Origin: CAVVNP01 sp963800235
GTDB taxonomy: Bacteria; Actinomycetota; Acidimicrobiia; Acidimicrobiales; Iamiaceae
Assembly: GCA_963800235.1 (NCBI GenBank)
Contig: CAWDAD010000001.1
Span: forward strand, 1,364,001 to 1,428,000
Direction of reading: 5' to 3'
Length of the DNA stretch: 64,000 nucleotides
In this document: piece by piece, positions 10,833 through 18,810 of the stretch
How the letters are laid out: each line of letters starts with the position of its first letter
Numbering within the stretch: the first letter of the stretch is position 1
Position numbers and translations under genes: made by a program
The notes under the pieces: model-generated
Database searches by the model: none
What the model was told of the DNA's origin: nothing
Seen by the model: only the letters and a program-made list of their open reading frames with translations

Positions 10833-12110
10833 TTACCCGCGGGCCTGCGGCACCTCGCCGGTGGTCGGCTCCCCGACCGCCTGGGTGACCGCCTGGGCGG
10901 CCGCCGGCCCGGCCTCCGCCGGTGCCTCGGATGCGTCCGCGACCCCGCCCTCGGTCGGGTCCCCGGGCGCCTCGCCGAACACCTCGACCGCCGGCGCCGC
11001 CTGCCGGGCCCCCCGGCTCTGGCGGGCCCGCGGGTGCAGCAGGGTGTAGAGCACCAGGCCGAGGGCGGCGATGCCGAGCGGGACGACGGCGTCGCCCTTG
11101 CCGGTGAAGACGGGGTACAGCACGAAGCCCGACAGCAGGAAGGTCCACAGCCAGAGGATCACGACGCTGCGTCGCTGGCCGTGGCCCAGGTTCATCAGCC
11201 GGTGGTGGAGGTGGCCCTTGTCGGCCATCGCCGGGCTGGTGCCGCTGCGGGTGCGCCGGACGATGGCCCAGGCGGTGTCGAGGATGGGCACGCCGAGGAT
11301 CACGATCGGGATCAGCAGCGGGGCGAAGAAGAAGTACACCTGGCCGCTGAAGGGGTCGTCGTTCTGACCGCCGACGAGCATGGTCGAGGCCGCCATCAGC
11401 AGCCCGAGCAGCAGGGCCCCGCCGTCGCCCATGATCACCTTCGCGGGGTGGAAGTTGTGGGGCAGGAAGCCCAGGCAGATGCCACAGACGATGGCGGCGA
11501 GCAGCGGGCTCGGGTTGTCGACGCCGAGGGCGCCGGCGGTCATCAGCTTGTAGCCGTAGACGAAGAAGGACCCGGCGGCGATGGCCACGATGCCGGCGGC
11601 CAGGCCGTCGAGGCCGTCGATGAAGTTGATGGCGTTGGCCATGCCGAGCACCCAGAGCACCGAGACCAGCGGCGCCCAGTCCGACGACAGGACGAGGATG
11701 CCGGCGAAGGGGATGCGCAGGAAGATCATGCTCACGCCGAGCAGGTAGAGGATGCTGGCCGACAGGACCATGCCGGCGGTCTTGGCGGGCGGCGAGATCT
11801 CCCGAACGTCGTCGACGGTGCCGACCGCGCACATGCACACCGCGGCGGCTGCCACCGCCAGCGGCACCGACGAGTCCTGGAACATCTGGGAGAAGTCCGA
11901 CATCTGCCAGGCCACCACCAGCGCCACCAGGAAGCCGGCCAGCAGGGCGAGACCGCCGAGCATCGGCTGGATGGTGGTGTTCACCCGGCGGGGGCCCGGG
12001 AGGGTGACCACCTTGAGGCGGACCGCCAGGCGGCGGCAGAGCGGGGTGAGGACGACGGTGACCCCGAAGGCCACCAGGAAGACCACCAGGAACGAGCCCC
12101 GGTGGGCCAT
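10833..12110 (-). CDS. wecA: Undecaprenyl-phosphate GlcNAc-1-phosphate transferase (WecA/TagO type)
   Basis: Integral membrane enzyme of the MraY/WecA family that links a sugar phosphate to polyprenyl phosphate, starting cell-wall polymer or arabinogalactan-linker synthesis. About ten membrane helices are visible. Catalytic motifs are GTVDDVREI (Asp pair), NAINFIDGLDGLAAG, MGDGGALLLG and the C-terminal GHLHHRLMNLG. A ~60-residue Ala/Glu/Pro tail follows the last helix. The gene lies between glyA (22 bases upstream) and the atp operon, the same place as Rv1302 in M. tuberculosis. Confidence 0.92.
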   Translation of the reverse strand: MAHRGSFLVVFLVAFGVTVVLTPLCRRLAVRLKVVTLPGPRRVNTTIQPMLGGLALLAGFLVALVVAWQMSDFSQMFQDSSVPLAVAAAAVCMCAVGTVDDVREISPPAKTAGMVLSASILYLLGVSMIFLRIPFAGILVLSSDWAPLVSVLWVLGMANAINFIDGLDGLAAGIVAIAAGSFFVYGYKLMTAGALGVDNPSPLLAAIVCGICLGFLPHNFHPAKVIMGDGGALLLGLLMAASTMLVGGQNDDPFSGQVYFFFAPLLIPIVILGVPILDTAWAIVRRTRSGTSPAMADKGHLHHRLMNLGHGQRRSVVILWLWTFLLSGFVLYPVFTGKGDAVVPLGIAALGLVLYTLLHPRARQSRGARQAAPAVEVFGEAPGDPTEGGVADASEAPAEAGPAAAQAVTQAVGEPTTGEVPQARG

Positions 12111-12132
12111 CAGCGCCCCGTCCCGATCGGGG

Positions 12133-13383
12133 TCACGGCTGGTCGGGGTAGGGCGGGAACTTCCCGCACAGGGTGGCGACCTCGTCGCGGACCGCCGCCA
12201 ACTCGGCCTCGTCGTCGCGGTGCTGCAGCACCCGGTGGATGAGGGCGGCCACCTCGGCCATCTCCGGCTCGCCCATGCCCTGGGTGGTGACCGCCGGCGT
12301 GCCGATCCGCAGGCCGCTCGTGATGTACGGGGGTCGCGGGTCGTCGGGGACGGTGTTCTCGTTGAGGCTGATGCCGGCCCGGTCGAGGGCCAGGCGCGCC
12401 TTCTTGCCCGACAGCTCCGGGTCGAAGCTGCGCAGGTCGACGAGCAGCAGGTGGTTGTCGGTGCCGCCCGACACGAGGCGCAGGCCGTGGCCGGCGAGGG
12501 CGCCGGCGAGGGCGGCGGCGTTCGCCACGACCTGGCGGGCGTAGTCGGTGAAGCTCGGGTCGGCGGCCTCGTGGAAGGCCACCGCCTTGGCGGCGATCAC
12601 GTGGTCGAGCGGGCCGCCCTGCAACCCGGGGAACACCGCCTTGTCGATGACCGAGGCGTGCTCGGCGGTGCAGAGGATGCAGCCGCTGCGGGGGCCGCGC
12701 AGGGTCTTGTGGGTGGTGAAGGTCACCACGTCGGCGAACGGCACCGGGTTGGGGTGCGCCCCGCCGGCGACGAGCCCGGCGATGTGGGCGGCGTCGAACA
12801 TGAACAGGGCGCCGACCTCGTCGGCGATCTCCCGGAACGGCGCCGGGTCGATGATCCGGGGGTAGGCGGTGGCGCCGGCCACGATCATCCGGGGCCGCTC
12901 GGCCCGGGCCCGGTCGCGCACCTGGTCGAGGTCGATGCGCTCGTCGGAGTCGGTGACGCCGTAGGAGACGAACCGGTAGAGCTTGCCGCTGGCGTTGACC
13001 GGGGAGCCGTGGGTGAGGTGGCCGCCCTGGTCGAGGCGCAGGCCGAGCACGGTGTCGCCGGGGTCGAGCAGGCCGAGGTACACCGCCATGTTGGCGTTCG
13101 CCCCCGAGTGGGGCTGCACGTTGGCGTGGTCGGCGCCGAACAGCGCCTTCACCCGCTCGCGCGCCAGGTCCTCGACGCGGTCGACGACCTCGTTGCCGCC
13201 GTAGTACCGCTTGCCGGGGTACCCCTCGCTGTACTTGTTGGTGAGCTGGGTGCCGGTGGCGGCCATCACCGCCGGAGACGTGAAGTTCTCCGAGGCGATG
13301 AGCTGAAGCGTGGTGTTCTGCCGGATGCGCTCGGCCTCGACCAGGTCGAACAGCTCGGTGTCGGGGGCGGCGGGCCAGGTCAT
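12133..13383 (-). CDS. glyA: Serine hydroxymethyltransferase
   Basis: PLP enzyme that interconverts serine and glycine and charges tetrahydrofolate with one-carbon units. 416 residues. Seen: LIASENF near the N-terminus, YPGKRYYGG, QPHSGANAN, and the PLP-lysine motif TFTTHKTLRGPRSG. The ATG overlaps the rpiB stop as ATGA. Length and motifs are standard. Confidence 0.96.
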   Translation of the reverse strand: MTWPAAPDTELFDLVEAERIRQNTTLQLIASENFTSPAVMAATGTQLTNKYSEGYPGKRYYGGNEVVDRVEDLARERVKALFGADHANVQPHSGANANMAVYLGLLDPGDTVLGLRLDQGGHLTHGSPVNASGKLYRFVSYGVTDSDERIDLDQVRDRARAERPRMIVAGATAYPRIIDPAPFREIADEVGALFMFDAAHIAGLVAGGAHPNPVPFADVVTFTTHKTLRGPRSGCILCTAEHASVIDKAVFPGLQGGPLDHVIAAKAVAFHEAADPSFTDYARQVVANAAALAGALAGHGLRLVSGGTDNHLLLVDLRSFDPELSGKKARLALDRAGISLNENTVPDDPRPPYITSGLRIGTPAVTTQGMGEPEMAEVAALIHRVLQHRDDEAELAAVRDEVATLCGKFPPYPDQP

Positions 13384-13892
13384 GGGGCACCTCGGTTGGC
13401 GGCGGCGGTCAGCAGGCTGTCGAGATAGGCGTCCTGCTCGGCGGGATCGCCGAAGGACTGCTCGAGGGTGGTGATCTGATCGATGCGACGCTGGTGGCGG
13501 CCGCCGTCGAAGCCGGTGGCGAGCCACAGCTCGACGATCTCCTCGGCCAGGCCGGCGCCGACGACCCGCCCGCCCATGGAGAGGACGTTGGCGTCGTTGT
13601 GCTGGCGTGAGAGGCGGGCGGTGTAGAGGTCGTTGCACAGGGCGGCCCGGGCGCCGCGCACCTTGTTGGCCGAGAGCTGCTCGCCCTGGCCGCTGCCGCC
13701 GAGCACGATGCCGCGCTCGACGTCGCCGCGCACCACCGATCGGGCGACGGCGGCGCAGAAGGCCGGGTAGTCGACCGACTCGGTGCTCGACGTGCCGAGG
13801 TCGTGCACCTCGTGGCCCCGCTCGCGCAGGACCCCCACCAGGTGGGCCTTGAGCTCGTAGCCGGCGTGGTCGGATCCGATGGCCAGCTTCAC
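13380..13892 (-). CDS. rpiB: Ribose-5-phosphate isomerase B
   Basis: Interconverts ribose 5-phosphate and ribulose 5-phosphate. 170 residues, opening with MKLAIGSDHAGYELK, the family signature. The active-site loop reads GGSGQGEQLSANKVRG, with Glu where the E. coli-type enzymes have Cys, as in the mycobacterial RpiB subgroup. HNDANVLSMGGR is the second conserved block. GTG start overlaps the phosphatase stop as GTGA; the stop overlaps glyA. Confidence 0.94.
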   Translation of the reverse strand: MKLAIGSDHAGYELKAHLVGVLRERGHEVHDLGTSSTESVDYPAFCAAVARSVVRGDVERGIVLGGSGQGEQLSANKVRGARAALCNDLYTARLSRQHNDANVLSMGGRVVGAGLAEEIVELWLATGFDGGRHQRRIDQITTLEQSFGDPAEQDAYLDSLLTAAANRGAP

Positions 13893-14551
13893 GCGCTGCC
13901 TCCCCGGGCGTGGTCGGTCGGGATCGGTCCCCAGAGCAGGTCGGCCAGCTCGTGCACGAGCCGCTCGATCTCGTCGGCGACCTGGTCGTAGACGTGCTGG
14001 CGCCGGCCGATCGGATCCTCGACGTCATCGACGGGGTCGTCGCGGAGCAGGTCGACCGGCAGCCGGTCCGCGCCGACCTTCTCGAGCCACTCGTCGAGGG
14101 GTTGGTCACCCCGGGGGCCGACCGCCCGACCCCGGCGGACCAGCTCCTTCAGGGTGAAGATCCGCCCGAAGCGGTCGGGGGCCAGCACGGTGGCCTCCCG
14201 CACGTGGACGCGGGCCATGCCGATGGCCAGGTCCGCCGACGCGACCAGCTCGCCCCACATGACGCGGCTGCGGTGCCGGGTCAGGTCGATGCCCCGCCGG
14301 GCCATGGCCGCCACCGAGCCGTCGGACGCCGGATGGCCGTCGTAGGCGGTGCCGGCCGAGAGCACCACGACGCTCTGGCCGCGTGCCTCCGCAGCCCGTC
14401 GCAGCAGCCCTTCCGCCATGGGGGATCGGCAGATGTTGCCGGTGCAGAGGAAGAGGACCTTGATGGGGCCGGATTGTAGTGACGAGGCCTGCTCGCTTAG
14501 CTTGACCGGCCGGTCAAGTTCGCCGCCCAGGAGGCTCGATGGGATCGCCAC
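13889..14551 (-). CDS. Low-molecular-weight protein-tyrosine phosphatase family
   Basis: The P-loop VLFLCTGNICRSPMAEG gives the CX5R catalytic signature, and DDPVDDVEDPIGR resembles the late Asp loop. The family includes arginine phosphatase YwlE and tyrosine phosphatase PtpA; the gene order phosphatase-rpiB-glyA is as in Bacillus ywlE. The coordinates use GTG at 14551, the only standard start, giving 220 residues, but homologues normally begin right before VLFLC. That position is an ATC codon (14464), with a perfect -10 TACAAT eight bases upstream. The true start is therefore unresolved, and the long version would overlap the divergent thiolase-like gene by 13 bases. Confidence 0.85.
   Translation of the reverse strand: MAIPSSLLGGELDRPVKLSEQASSLQSGPIKVLFLCTGNICRSPMAEGLLRRAAEARGQSVVVLSAGTAYDGHPASDGSVAAMARRGIDLTRHRSRVMWGELVASADLAIGMARVHVREATVLAPDRFGRIFTLKELVRRGRAVGPRGDQPLDEWLEKVGADRLPVDLLRDDPVDDVEDPIGRRQHVYDQVADEIERLVHELADLLWGPIPTDHARGGSA
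14473..14478 (-). promoter_or_regulatory. -10 hexamer TACAAT for phosphatase-rpiB-glyA-wecA
   Basis: TACAAT on the minus strand lies eight bases before the ATC codon that begins the conserved phosphatase domain. It lies inside the longer predicted reading frame, which argues for the shorter protein. Confidence 0.45.
14474..14503 (+). promoter_or_regulatory. Promoter of thiolase-like gene
   Basis: TTGTAG (-35), 18-bp spacer, TAGCTT (-10) on the plus strand. The -10 runs into the palindrome at 14501-14518, and the -35 overlaps the opposing TACAAT, so the two divergent promoters interlock. Confidence 0.4.
14501..14518. promoter_or_regulatory. 18-bp perfect palindrome, probable repressor operator
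   Basis: CTTGACCGGCCGGTCAAG is fully self-complementary and sits at the expected transcription start of the thiolase-like gene, 20 bases before its ATG. Its form is typical of TetR-family operators. No TetR gene lies in this window. Confidence 0.6.
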
Positions 14552-16071
14552 AACGCCCGGACGCGGACCGGTCGACGGACCGGCTGCCGCCGAGGTCGCC
14601 GGTGCTCGTCGGGGTCGGCCAGGTCGACCAGCGGGTCGATCGGGGGGCGCCGTCGCGATCGCCGGACGAGCTGATGGCCGAGGCGCTCCGCCGGGCCGGC
14701 GACGACGCCGGGGCCGCCGGTGGCCGTCTGCTCGCCGCCGCCGACACCATCTGCGTGGTCAAGACGCTGTCGTGGCGCTACCGCAACCCCGGTGCGCTGG
14801 TGGCGGCCGCCCTCGGGGCCTCGCCGAGGCGCTCGGTGCAGACGACCGACGGCGGCAACTCGCCGCAGCTGCTCGTCAACCGGGCGGCGCTCGACATCCA
14901 GGAGGGCCGGGCCGACGTGGTGCTCATCACCGGCGCCGAGGCCTGGCGGACCCGGACGGCGCTCCGCAAGGGCGGGGACAAGCCGGACTGGCCGACCCAG
15001 GACGAGTCGGTGCCGGAGGCCGAGGTGGTGGGCAGCGAGCGCCCGCTCAGCCACCCGAACGAGGTCGCCCGAGGCCTGTTCATGCCGGTGCAGATCTACC
15101 CGCTGTTCGAGTCCGCGGTGGCGGCGGCCTCGGGTCGCAGCCTGGCCGAGCACCGTGCCCACCTGGCCCGGCTCTGGTCGGGCTTCAGCCAGGTGGCCGC
15201 CACCAACCCCCACGCCTGGGTGCAGCGGGCGTTCACCCCCGACGAGGTGGGCACGGTGTCGCCCGACAACCGCATGATCGGCTTCCCGTACCCCAAGCTC
15301 ATGAACGCCAACAACAGCGTCGAGCAGGCGGCCGGCCTGGTGCTCTGCTCGGTCGAGCGGGCGCGGGACCTCGGCATCCCCACCGACCGGTGGGTGTTCC
15401 CCCAGGCCGGCACCGACGCCCACGACACGCCGTTCGTCTCGCACCGGCGCGACCTGCGCTCCTCGCCCGCCATCGCCGCCGCCGGGCGCGTGGTGCTCGA
15501 GCTGGCCGGCACCGCCGTCGACGAGGTCGAGCACGTCGACCTGTACTCCTGCTTCCCGTCGGCCGTGCAGGTCGCCGCCGACGAGCTGGGCACCGGCTTC
15601 GACCGCCCGCTCACCGTCACCGGCGGGCTGAGCTTCGCCGGTGGCCCGTGGAACGACTACGTCACCCACGCCATCGCCGCCATGGCCGACCGGGTCCGCG
15701 CCGATCCGGCGTCCACCGGGCTCGTCACCGCCAACGGCGGCTACCTGACCAAGCACGCCTTCGGCGTCTACCGGACCCGGCCGCCGGCCTCCGGCCGCTT
15801 CGAGCACGCCTGCCCGCAGGACGAGGTCGACGCCGCCGGGTCCCGCGAGCTGTGCGAGGAGCACGACGGGCCGGTCACCATCGAGGCCGGCACGGTGCTC
15901 CACGACCGGTCCGGCGCCCCCGAGTACGGCCTGGCCGCCGTGCTGCTCGACGACGGCCGGCGGGCGTGGGGACGCACCGAGGACGCCGCGACCATGGCCG
16001 CCATGGAGGCCGACATCGTGGTCGGCCGCCCGGCCCACCTGGCCGCCGACGGGGCGCTGACGCTCACCTGA
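14539..16071 (+). CDS. Thiolase-superfamily acetyl-CoA acetyltransferase-like protein lacking the nucleophile Cys
   Basis: 510 residues. Residues 20-380 follow the thiolase fold (PVLVGVGQVDQR, ADVVLITGAEAWRTR, VDLYSCFPSAVQ, TANGGYLTKHAFGVY), and the last ~90 residues form a separate beta-rich domain as in mycobacterial Rv1867-like proteins. The catalytic Cys region of true thiolases is replaced by TTDGGNSPQ, so ordinary Claisen chemistry is doubtful; a role with an OB-fold partner or in acyl-CoA sensing is possible. AGGAGG lies four bases before the ATG. The gene opposes the surrounding minus-strand operon and has its own operator. Confidence 0.8.
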   Translation: MGSPQRPDADRSTDRLPPRSPVLVGVGQVDQRVDRGAPSRSPDELMAEALRRAGDDAGAAGGRLLAAADTICVVKTLSWRYRNPGALVAAALGASPRRSVQTTDGGNSPQLLVNRAALDIQEGRADVVLITGAEAWRTRTALRKGGDKPDWPTQDESVPEAEVVGSERPLSHPNEVARGLFMPVQIYPLFESAVAAASGRSLAEHRAHLARLWSGFSQVAATNPHAWVQRAFTPDEVGTVSPDNRMIGFPYPKLMNANNSVEQAAGLVLCSVERARDLGIPTDRWVFPQAGTDAHDTPFVSHRRDLRSSPAIAAAGRVVLELAGTAVDEVEHVDLYSCFPSAVQVAADELGTGFDRPLTVTGGLSFAGGPWNDYVTHAIAAMADRVRADPASTGLVTANGGYLTKHAFGVYRTRPPASGRFEHACPQDEVDAAGSRELCEEHDGPVTIEAGTVLHDRSGAPEYGLAAVLLDDGRRAWGRTEDAATMAAMEADIVVGRPAHLAADGALTLT

Positions 16072-16090
16072 TCCGCTCGGTCGCCCGGCC

Positions 16091-16726
16091 TCAGCCCGAG
16101 GGGCGGAACCGGTCGAGCCCGGCCTCCGGGTAGCCACCGTGGCGGAGCACCGGCCAGCCGGGGCGGGTCGCGTCGATCACCGTCGAGGCGCGCGCCGTGA
16201 GGCGGCCGCCGTCGACCACCAGGCAGGGGACCAGCGCCAGGTCGGCCGCCGCCTCGGCCGTCTCCGGCGTGGGCGCCCCGTGGCGGTTGGCGCTCGTCGT
16301 GGCGAGCGGACCGACGGCGGCGGCCACCGCCCGCACCAGCGCGTGGTCGGGGCACCGGACACCGACCGTGGACGGGTCCCCGCCCAGGTCGAGGGCGGCC
16401 GCCGAGCCACGACGAGGCACGACGACGGTCAGCGGACCGGGCCACCCGTCGGCCAGCAGCCCGGCCAGCTCGTCGGGGTGGGCGGCGGCATCCAGGTCCG
16501 CCACCTCCGCCGCCTGCTCGACGTCGGCGACGAGGACGGCCAGCGCCTGGCGATCGGGACGCTCCTTGGCCTCGAAGATCCGTGCGGTGGCGCCGGCCAC
16601 GGTGGGCAGGGCGGCCAGCCCGTACACGGTGTCGGTCGGCAGCACCGCCAGGTCGCCGGCCGACAGCACCTCGGCCACCCGCTCGACGGCGCCCGGATCG
16701 GCGGCGTCGAGCACGAGCGGGGCCAC
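16091..16726 (-). CDS. tsaC: L-threonylcarbamoyladenylate synthase (Sua5/YrdC)
   Basis: Makes threonylcarbamoyl-AMP for the t6A modification of ANN-decoding tRNAs. 211 residues; PTDTVYGLAALP, KERPDRQALAVLV, PGPLTVVV and TTSANRHG are the YrdC-domain signatures. The longer Sua5 C-terminal domain is absent. GTG start at 16726 has a -10-like TAGCCT ending eight bases upstream. Location between prmC and the wecA-atp genes matches Rv1301. Confidence 0.93.
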   Translation of the reverse strand: MAPLVLDAADPGAVERVAEVLSAGDLAVLPTDTVYGLAALPTVAGATARIFEAKERPDRQALAVLVADVEQAAEVADLDAAAHPDELAGLLADGWPGPLTVVVPRRGSAAALDLGGDPSTVGVRCPDHALVRAVAAAVGPLATTSANRHGAPTPETAEAAADLALVPCLVVDGGRLTARASTVIDATRPGWPVLRHGGYPEAGLDRFRPSG

Positions 16727-16734
16727 GGCGTCGG

Positions 16735-16740
16735 AGGCTA
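16735..16740 (-). promoter_or_regulatory. Leaderless-type -10 TAGCCT for tsaC
   Basis: TAGCCT ends eight bases before the GTG start with no Shine-Dalgarno between. Confidence 0.45.
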
Positions 16741-16793
16741 CCGACCGGCCGGTGCCGGCCGATCGGTCACCCGGGGCGGCCCGGCGCGGCGCC

Positions 16794-16799
16794 TACAGT
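16794..16799 (+). promoter_or_regulatory. -10 TACAGT for threonine-rich membrane protein
   Basis: TACAGT lies 24 bases before the ATG; GAGGGAGG follows it as a ribosome site, so this transcript has a short leader, unlike many neighbours. Confidence 0.4.
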
Positions 16800-16823
16800 T
16801 CGTGCTCCGAGAGGGAGGTCCGC

Positions 16824-17588
16824 ATGTCCGACGGTGACGATCCGACCCAGGCCTGGGAGCCGCCCGACCGGACCCCGCCCGGCGGCACCCCGTCGACCGG
16901 CGGGAGCGGTGGGAGCGGCGACGACCCGACCCGTGCCTTCGTCCCTGCGCCCTCGCCCGGCGCCGGCGCGGGCGGGGAGCCGCCGGACCCGTACTACGAG
17001 GAGGAGGTCGTCGAGGAGGAGCCCGAGCGGCGCAACGGCCTGCTCATCGCCCTCGGCGTCGTGATCGCCGTCCTGCTGGTCGCGCTCATCGTGGTGCTCC
17101 TGCTCAGGAACAGGGACTCGTCGAAGACGGCCAGCTCGAGCGACAGCTCCGGGCAGACGACCACGACGACCAGCTCGACCACCACCACCTCGACGACGAC
17201 GACGACCACCACCACCACGACCCAGCCGACGACGACGACCACCACCACCTCCACCACCACGGCGCCGCCCCAGGTGACGGTGAACTCGTTCAAGAGCAAC
17301 ACCACCTCGGCGAGCTGCTCGGGTGGCAGCTTCCAGATCACCCTGACGTGGACGACGAGCAACGCCACCAAGGTCACGATCGGCATCGACAGCCCCGGCG
17401 CCTACGACACCTACGGCCCGAACGGCTCGGCCAACCTGCCCTTCGCCTGCGAGAACGCCCCGGCGACCAGCCACACCTACTACCTGGTCGCCACCGGTGC
17501 GGGCGGCAAGCAGGGCACCAGCCAGCTGACCATCACCGCCAACGGGGCGCCCGGCGGCGGGACCGGCGGCGCGGCCGGCGGCAACTGA
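16824..17588 (+). CDS. Single-pass membrane protein with Thr-rich stalk and extracellular beta domain
   Basis: 254 residues, no named family recognised. Order: acidic/Pro-rich cytoplasmic part (1-70) with two DDPT repeats (DDPTQAW, DDPTRAF) resembling phosphothreonine sites; one membrane helix (72-94); a stalk of almost pure Thr/Ser (112-147); then an Ig-like beta domain with Cys165 and Cys209 that could form a disulfide; and a Gly/Ala tail. The design resembles a surface sensor or adhesin, and the DDPT motifs could bind an FHA partner if phosphorylated. Start chosen from GAGGGAGG. The stop overlaps the next ATG (TGATG). Confidence 0.7.
   Translation: MSDGDDPTQAWEPPDRTPPGGTPSTGGSGGSGDDPTRAFVPAPSPGAGAGGEPPDPYYEEEVVEEEPERRNGLLIALGVVIAVLLVALIVVLLLRNRDSSKTASSSDSSGQTTTTTSSTTTTSTTTTTTTTTTQPTTTTTTTSTTTAPPQVTVNSFKSNTTSASCSGGSFQITLTWTTSNATKVTIGIDSPGAYDTYGPNGSANLPFACENAPATSHTYYLVATGAGGKQGTSQLTITANGAPGGGTGGAAGGN
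17157..17264 (+). repeat. Thr-codon microsatellite-like tract
   Basis: About 36 codons, nearly all ACC or ACG with a few AGC/TCG/CAG/CCG, encode the Thr-rich stalk. Such a tract is prone to length change by slippage in steps of three. Confidence 0.75.
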
Positions 17589-18631
17589 TGCGCGCCGCCG
17601 TCCTCCGCGGCGGTCGGCTCGAGGTCGACGACGTGGCCGACCCCACCCCCGGTCCCGGCCAGGTGCTCGTCCGCACCCTCGCCTGCGGGATCTGCGGCTC
17701 CGACCTGCACGCCGTCGCCCACGGCGACCAGCTCGTCGAGCAGATGCAGGAGGCGGCCGGGCTGGGCAACGACTACGGCCTCGTCCCCCACGTCATGGAC
17801 CTCGACCACGACGTCGTCCTCGGCCACGAGTTCAGCGCCGAGGTCGTCGAGCTCGGGCCCGACGTGGCCAACTGCTCGATCGGCGACACGGTCGTGTCGC
17901 TGCCGGTGGCCTTCGACGCCGCCGGGCTGCACCCCATCGGGTACGCCAACGACTACCCCGGCGGCTACGCCGAGGCCATGGTCCTGAACGACCTGCTGTG
18001 CCTCGAGGTGCCGAACGGGCTCTCGGCCGGTCACGCCGCCCTGACCGAGCCGATGGCGGTCGGCCTCCACGCGGTGAACCGCGCCGGTGCCGCGCCCGGC
18101 GACGCCGCGGTGGTGCTCGGCTGCGGGCCGGTCGGCCTGGCCGTGATCGCCGCCCTGCGGCTGAAGGGCGTCGAGACCATCGTGGGCGCCGACTTCTCCC
18201 CCACCCGCCGTCGGCTGGCCACCGCCCTGGGCGCCACCGAGGTGGTCGACCCGCGCCAGGAGCCGGCGGTCGACGCCTGGCGCCGGGTCGACGGGCGCTC
18301 GCCGCTCGTGGTGTTCGAGGCCGTCGGGGTGGCGGGCATGCTCGACGAGGCCATGCGCGTCGCCCCCCGGGGCGCCCGCATCCTGGTGGTCGGGGTGTGC
18401 ATGACCCCCGACCGCATCCAGCCGATGCGAGGGGTGGTCCGCGAGCTCGACATCCGGTTCGCCTTCGCCTACGACCCGGTCGAGTTCTCCGACACCCTGC
18501 GCCACATCGCCGAGGGCGACATCGCGGTGGCACCGCTCGTCACCGGCTCGGTCGACCTCGACGGCGTGCCCGGCGCCTTCGCCGACCTCGCCGACCCCGA
18601 GGCCCACGCCAAGATCCTCGTCGAGCCGTGA
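17588..18631 (+). CDS. Zinc-dependent medium-chain dehydrogenase (threonine/alcohol dehydrogenase-like)
   Basis: 347 residues, MDR family. Catalytic zinc region CGICGSDLH (Cys36) and GHEF (His80, Glu81), NAD(P)-binding GCGPVGLAVIAAL, and a long insertion between them (residues 45-75). The four-Cys structural zinc lobe normal to most zinc alcohol dehydrogenases is absent: residues 90-125 contain a single Cys. The substrate cannot be told from sequence. It is translationally linked to the threonine-rich membrane protein through TGATG, although a functional connection is not obvious. Confidence 0.85.
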   Translation: MRAAVLRGGRLEVDDVADPTPGPGQVLVRTLACGICGSDLHAVAHGDQLVEQMQEAAGLGNDYGLVPHVMDLDHDVVLGHEFSAEVVELGPDVANCSIGDTVVSLPVAFDAAGLHPIGYANDYPGGYAEAMVLNDLLCLEVPNGLSAGHAALTEPMAVGLHAVNRAGAAPGDAAVVLGCGPVGLAVIAALRLKGVETIVGADFSPTRRRLATALGATEVVDPRQEPAVDAWRRVDGRSPLVVFEAVGVAGMLDEAMRVAPRGARILVVGVCMTPDRIQPMRGVVRELDIRFAFAYDPVEFSDTLRHIAEGDIAVAPLVTGSVDLDGVPGAFADLADPEAHAKILVEP

Positions 18632-18636
18632 TACGG

Positions 18637-18740
18637 GCGCCGCCCCACGGGCGGCGCTGGCTTCGCGGTGTTCCTGGGCGCCGCCCCCGGGGCGGCGCTG
18701 GCTTTCGCCGTGTTCCTGGGCGCCGCCCCACGGGCGGCGC
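18637..18740. repeat. Three tandem hairpin repeats after the dehydrogenase gene
   Basis: Three 41/42-bp units each begin with a perfect GC-rich hairpin: 18637-18657 (9-bp arms GCGCCGCCC and GGGCGGCGC, loop CAC), 18678-18698 (10-bp arms, one-base centre) and 18720-18740 (9-bp arms, loop CAC). Each hairpin is followed by TGGCTTTCGC or a close variant, and the first two by GTGTTCCT. Arm-length changes are compensated on both sides. They sit in a convergent gap and could act as terminator or mRNA-stability elements. Confidence 0.75.
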
Positions 18741-18810
18741 TGGCTTCGCCACAACGGGCTCGTCCTCTGCGCTGCTCTGCCTAGCGGCTCGGCAGCCTCA
18801 CGCGCCTGGA

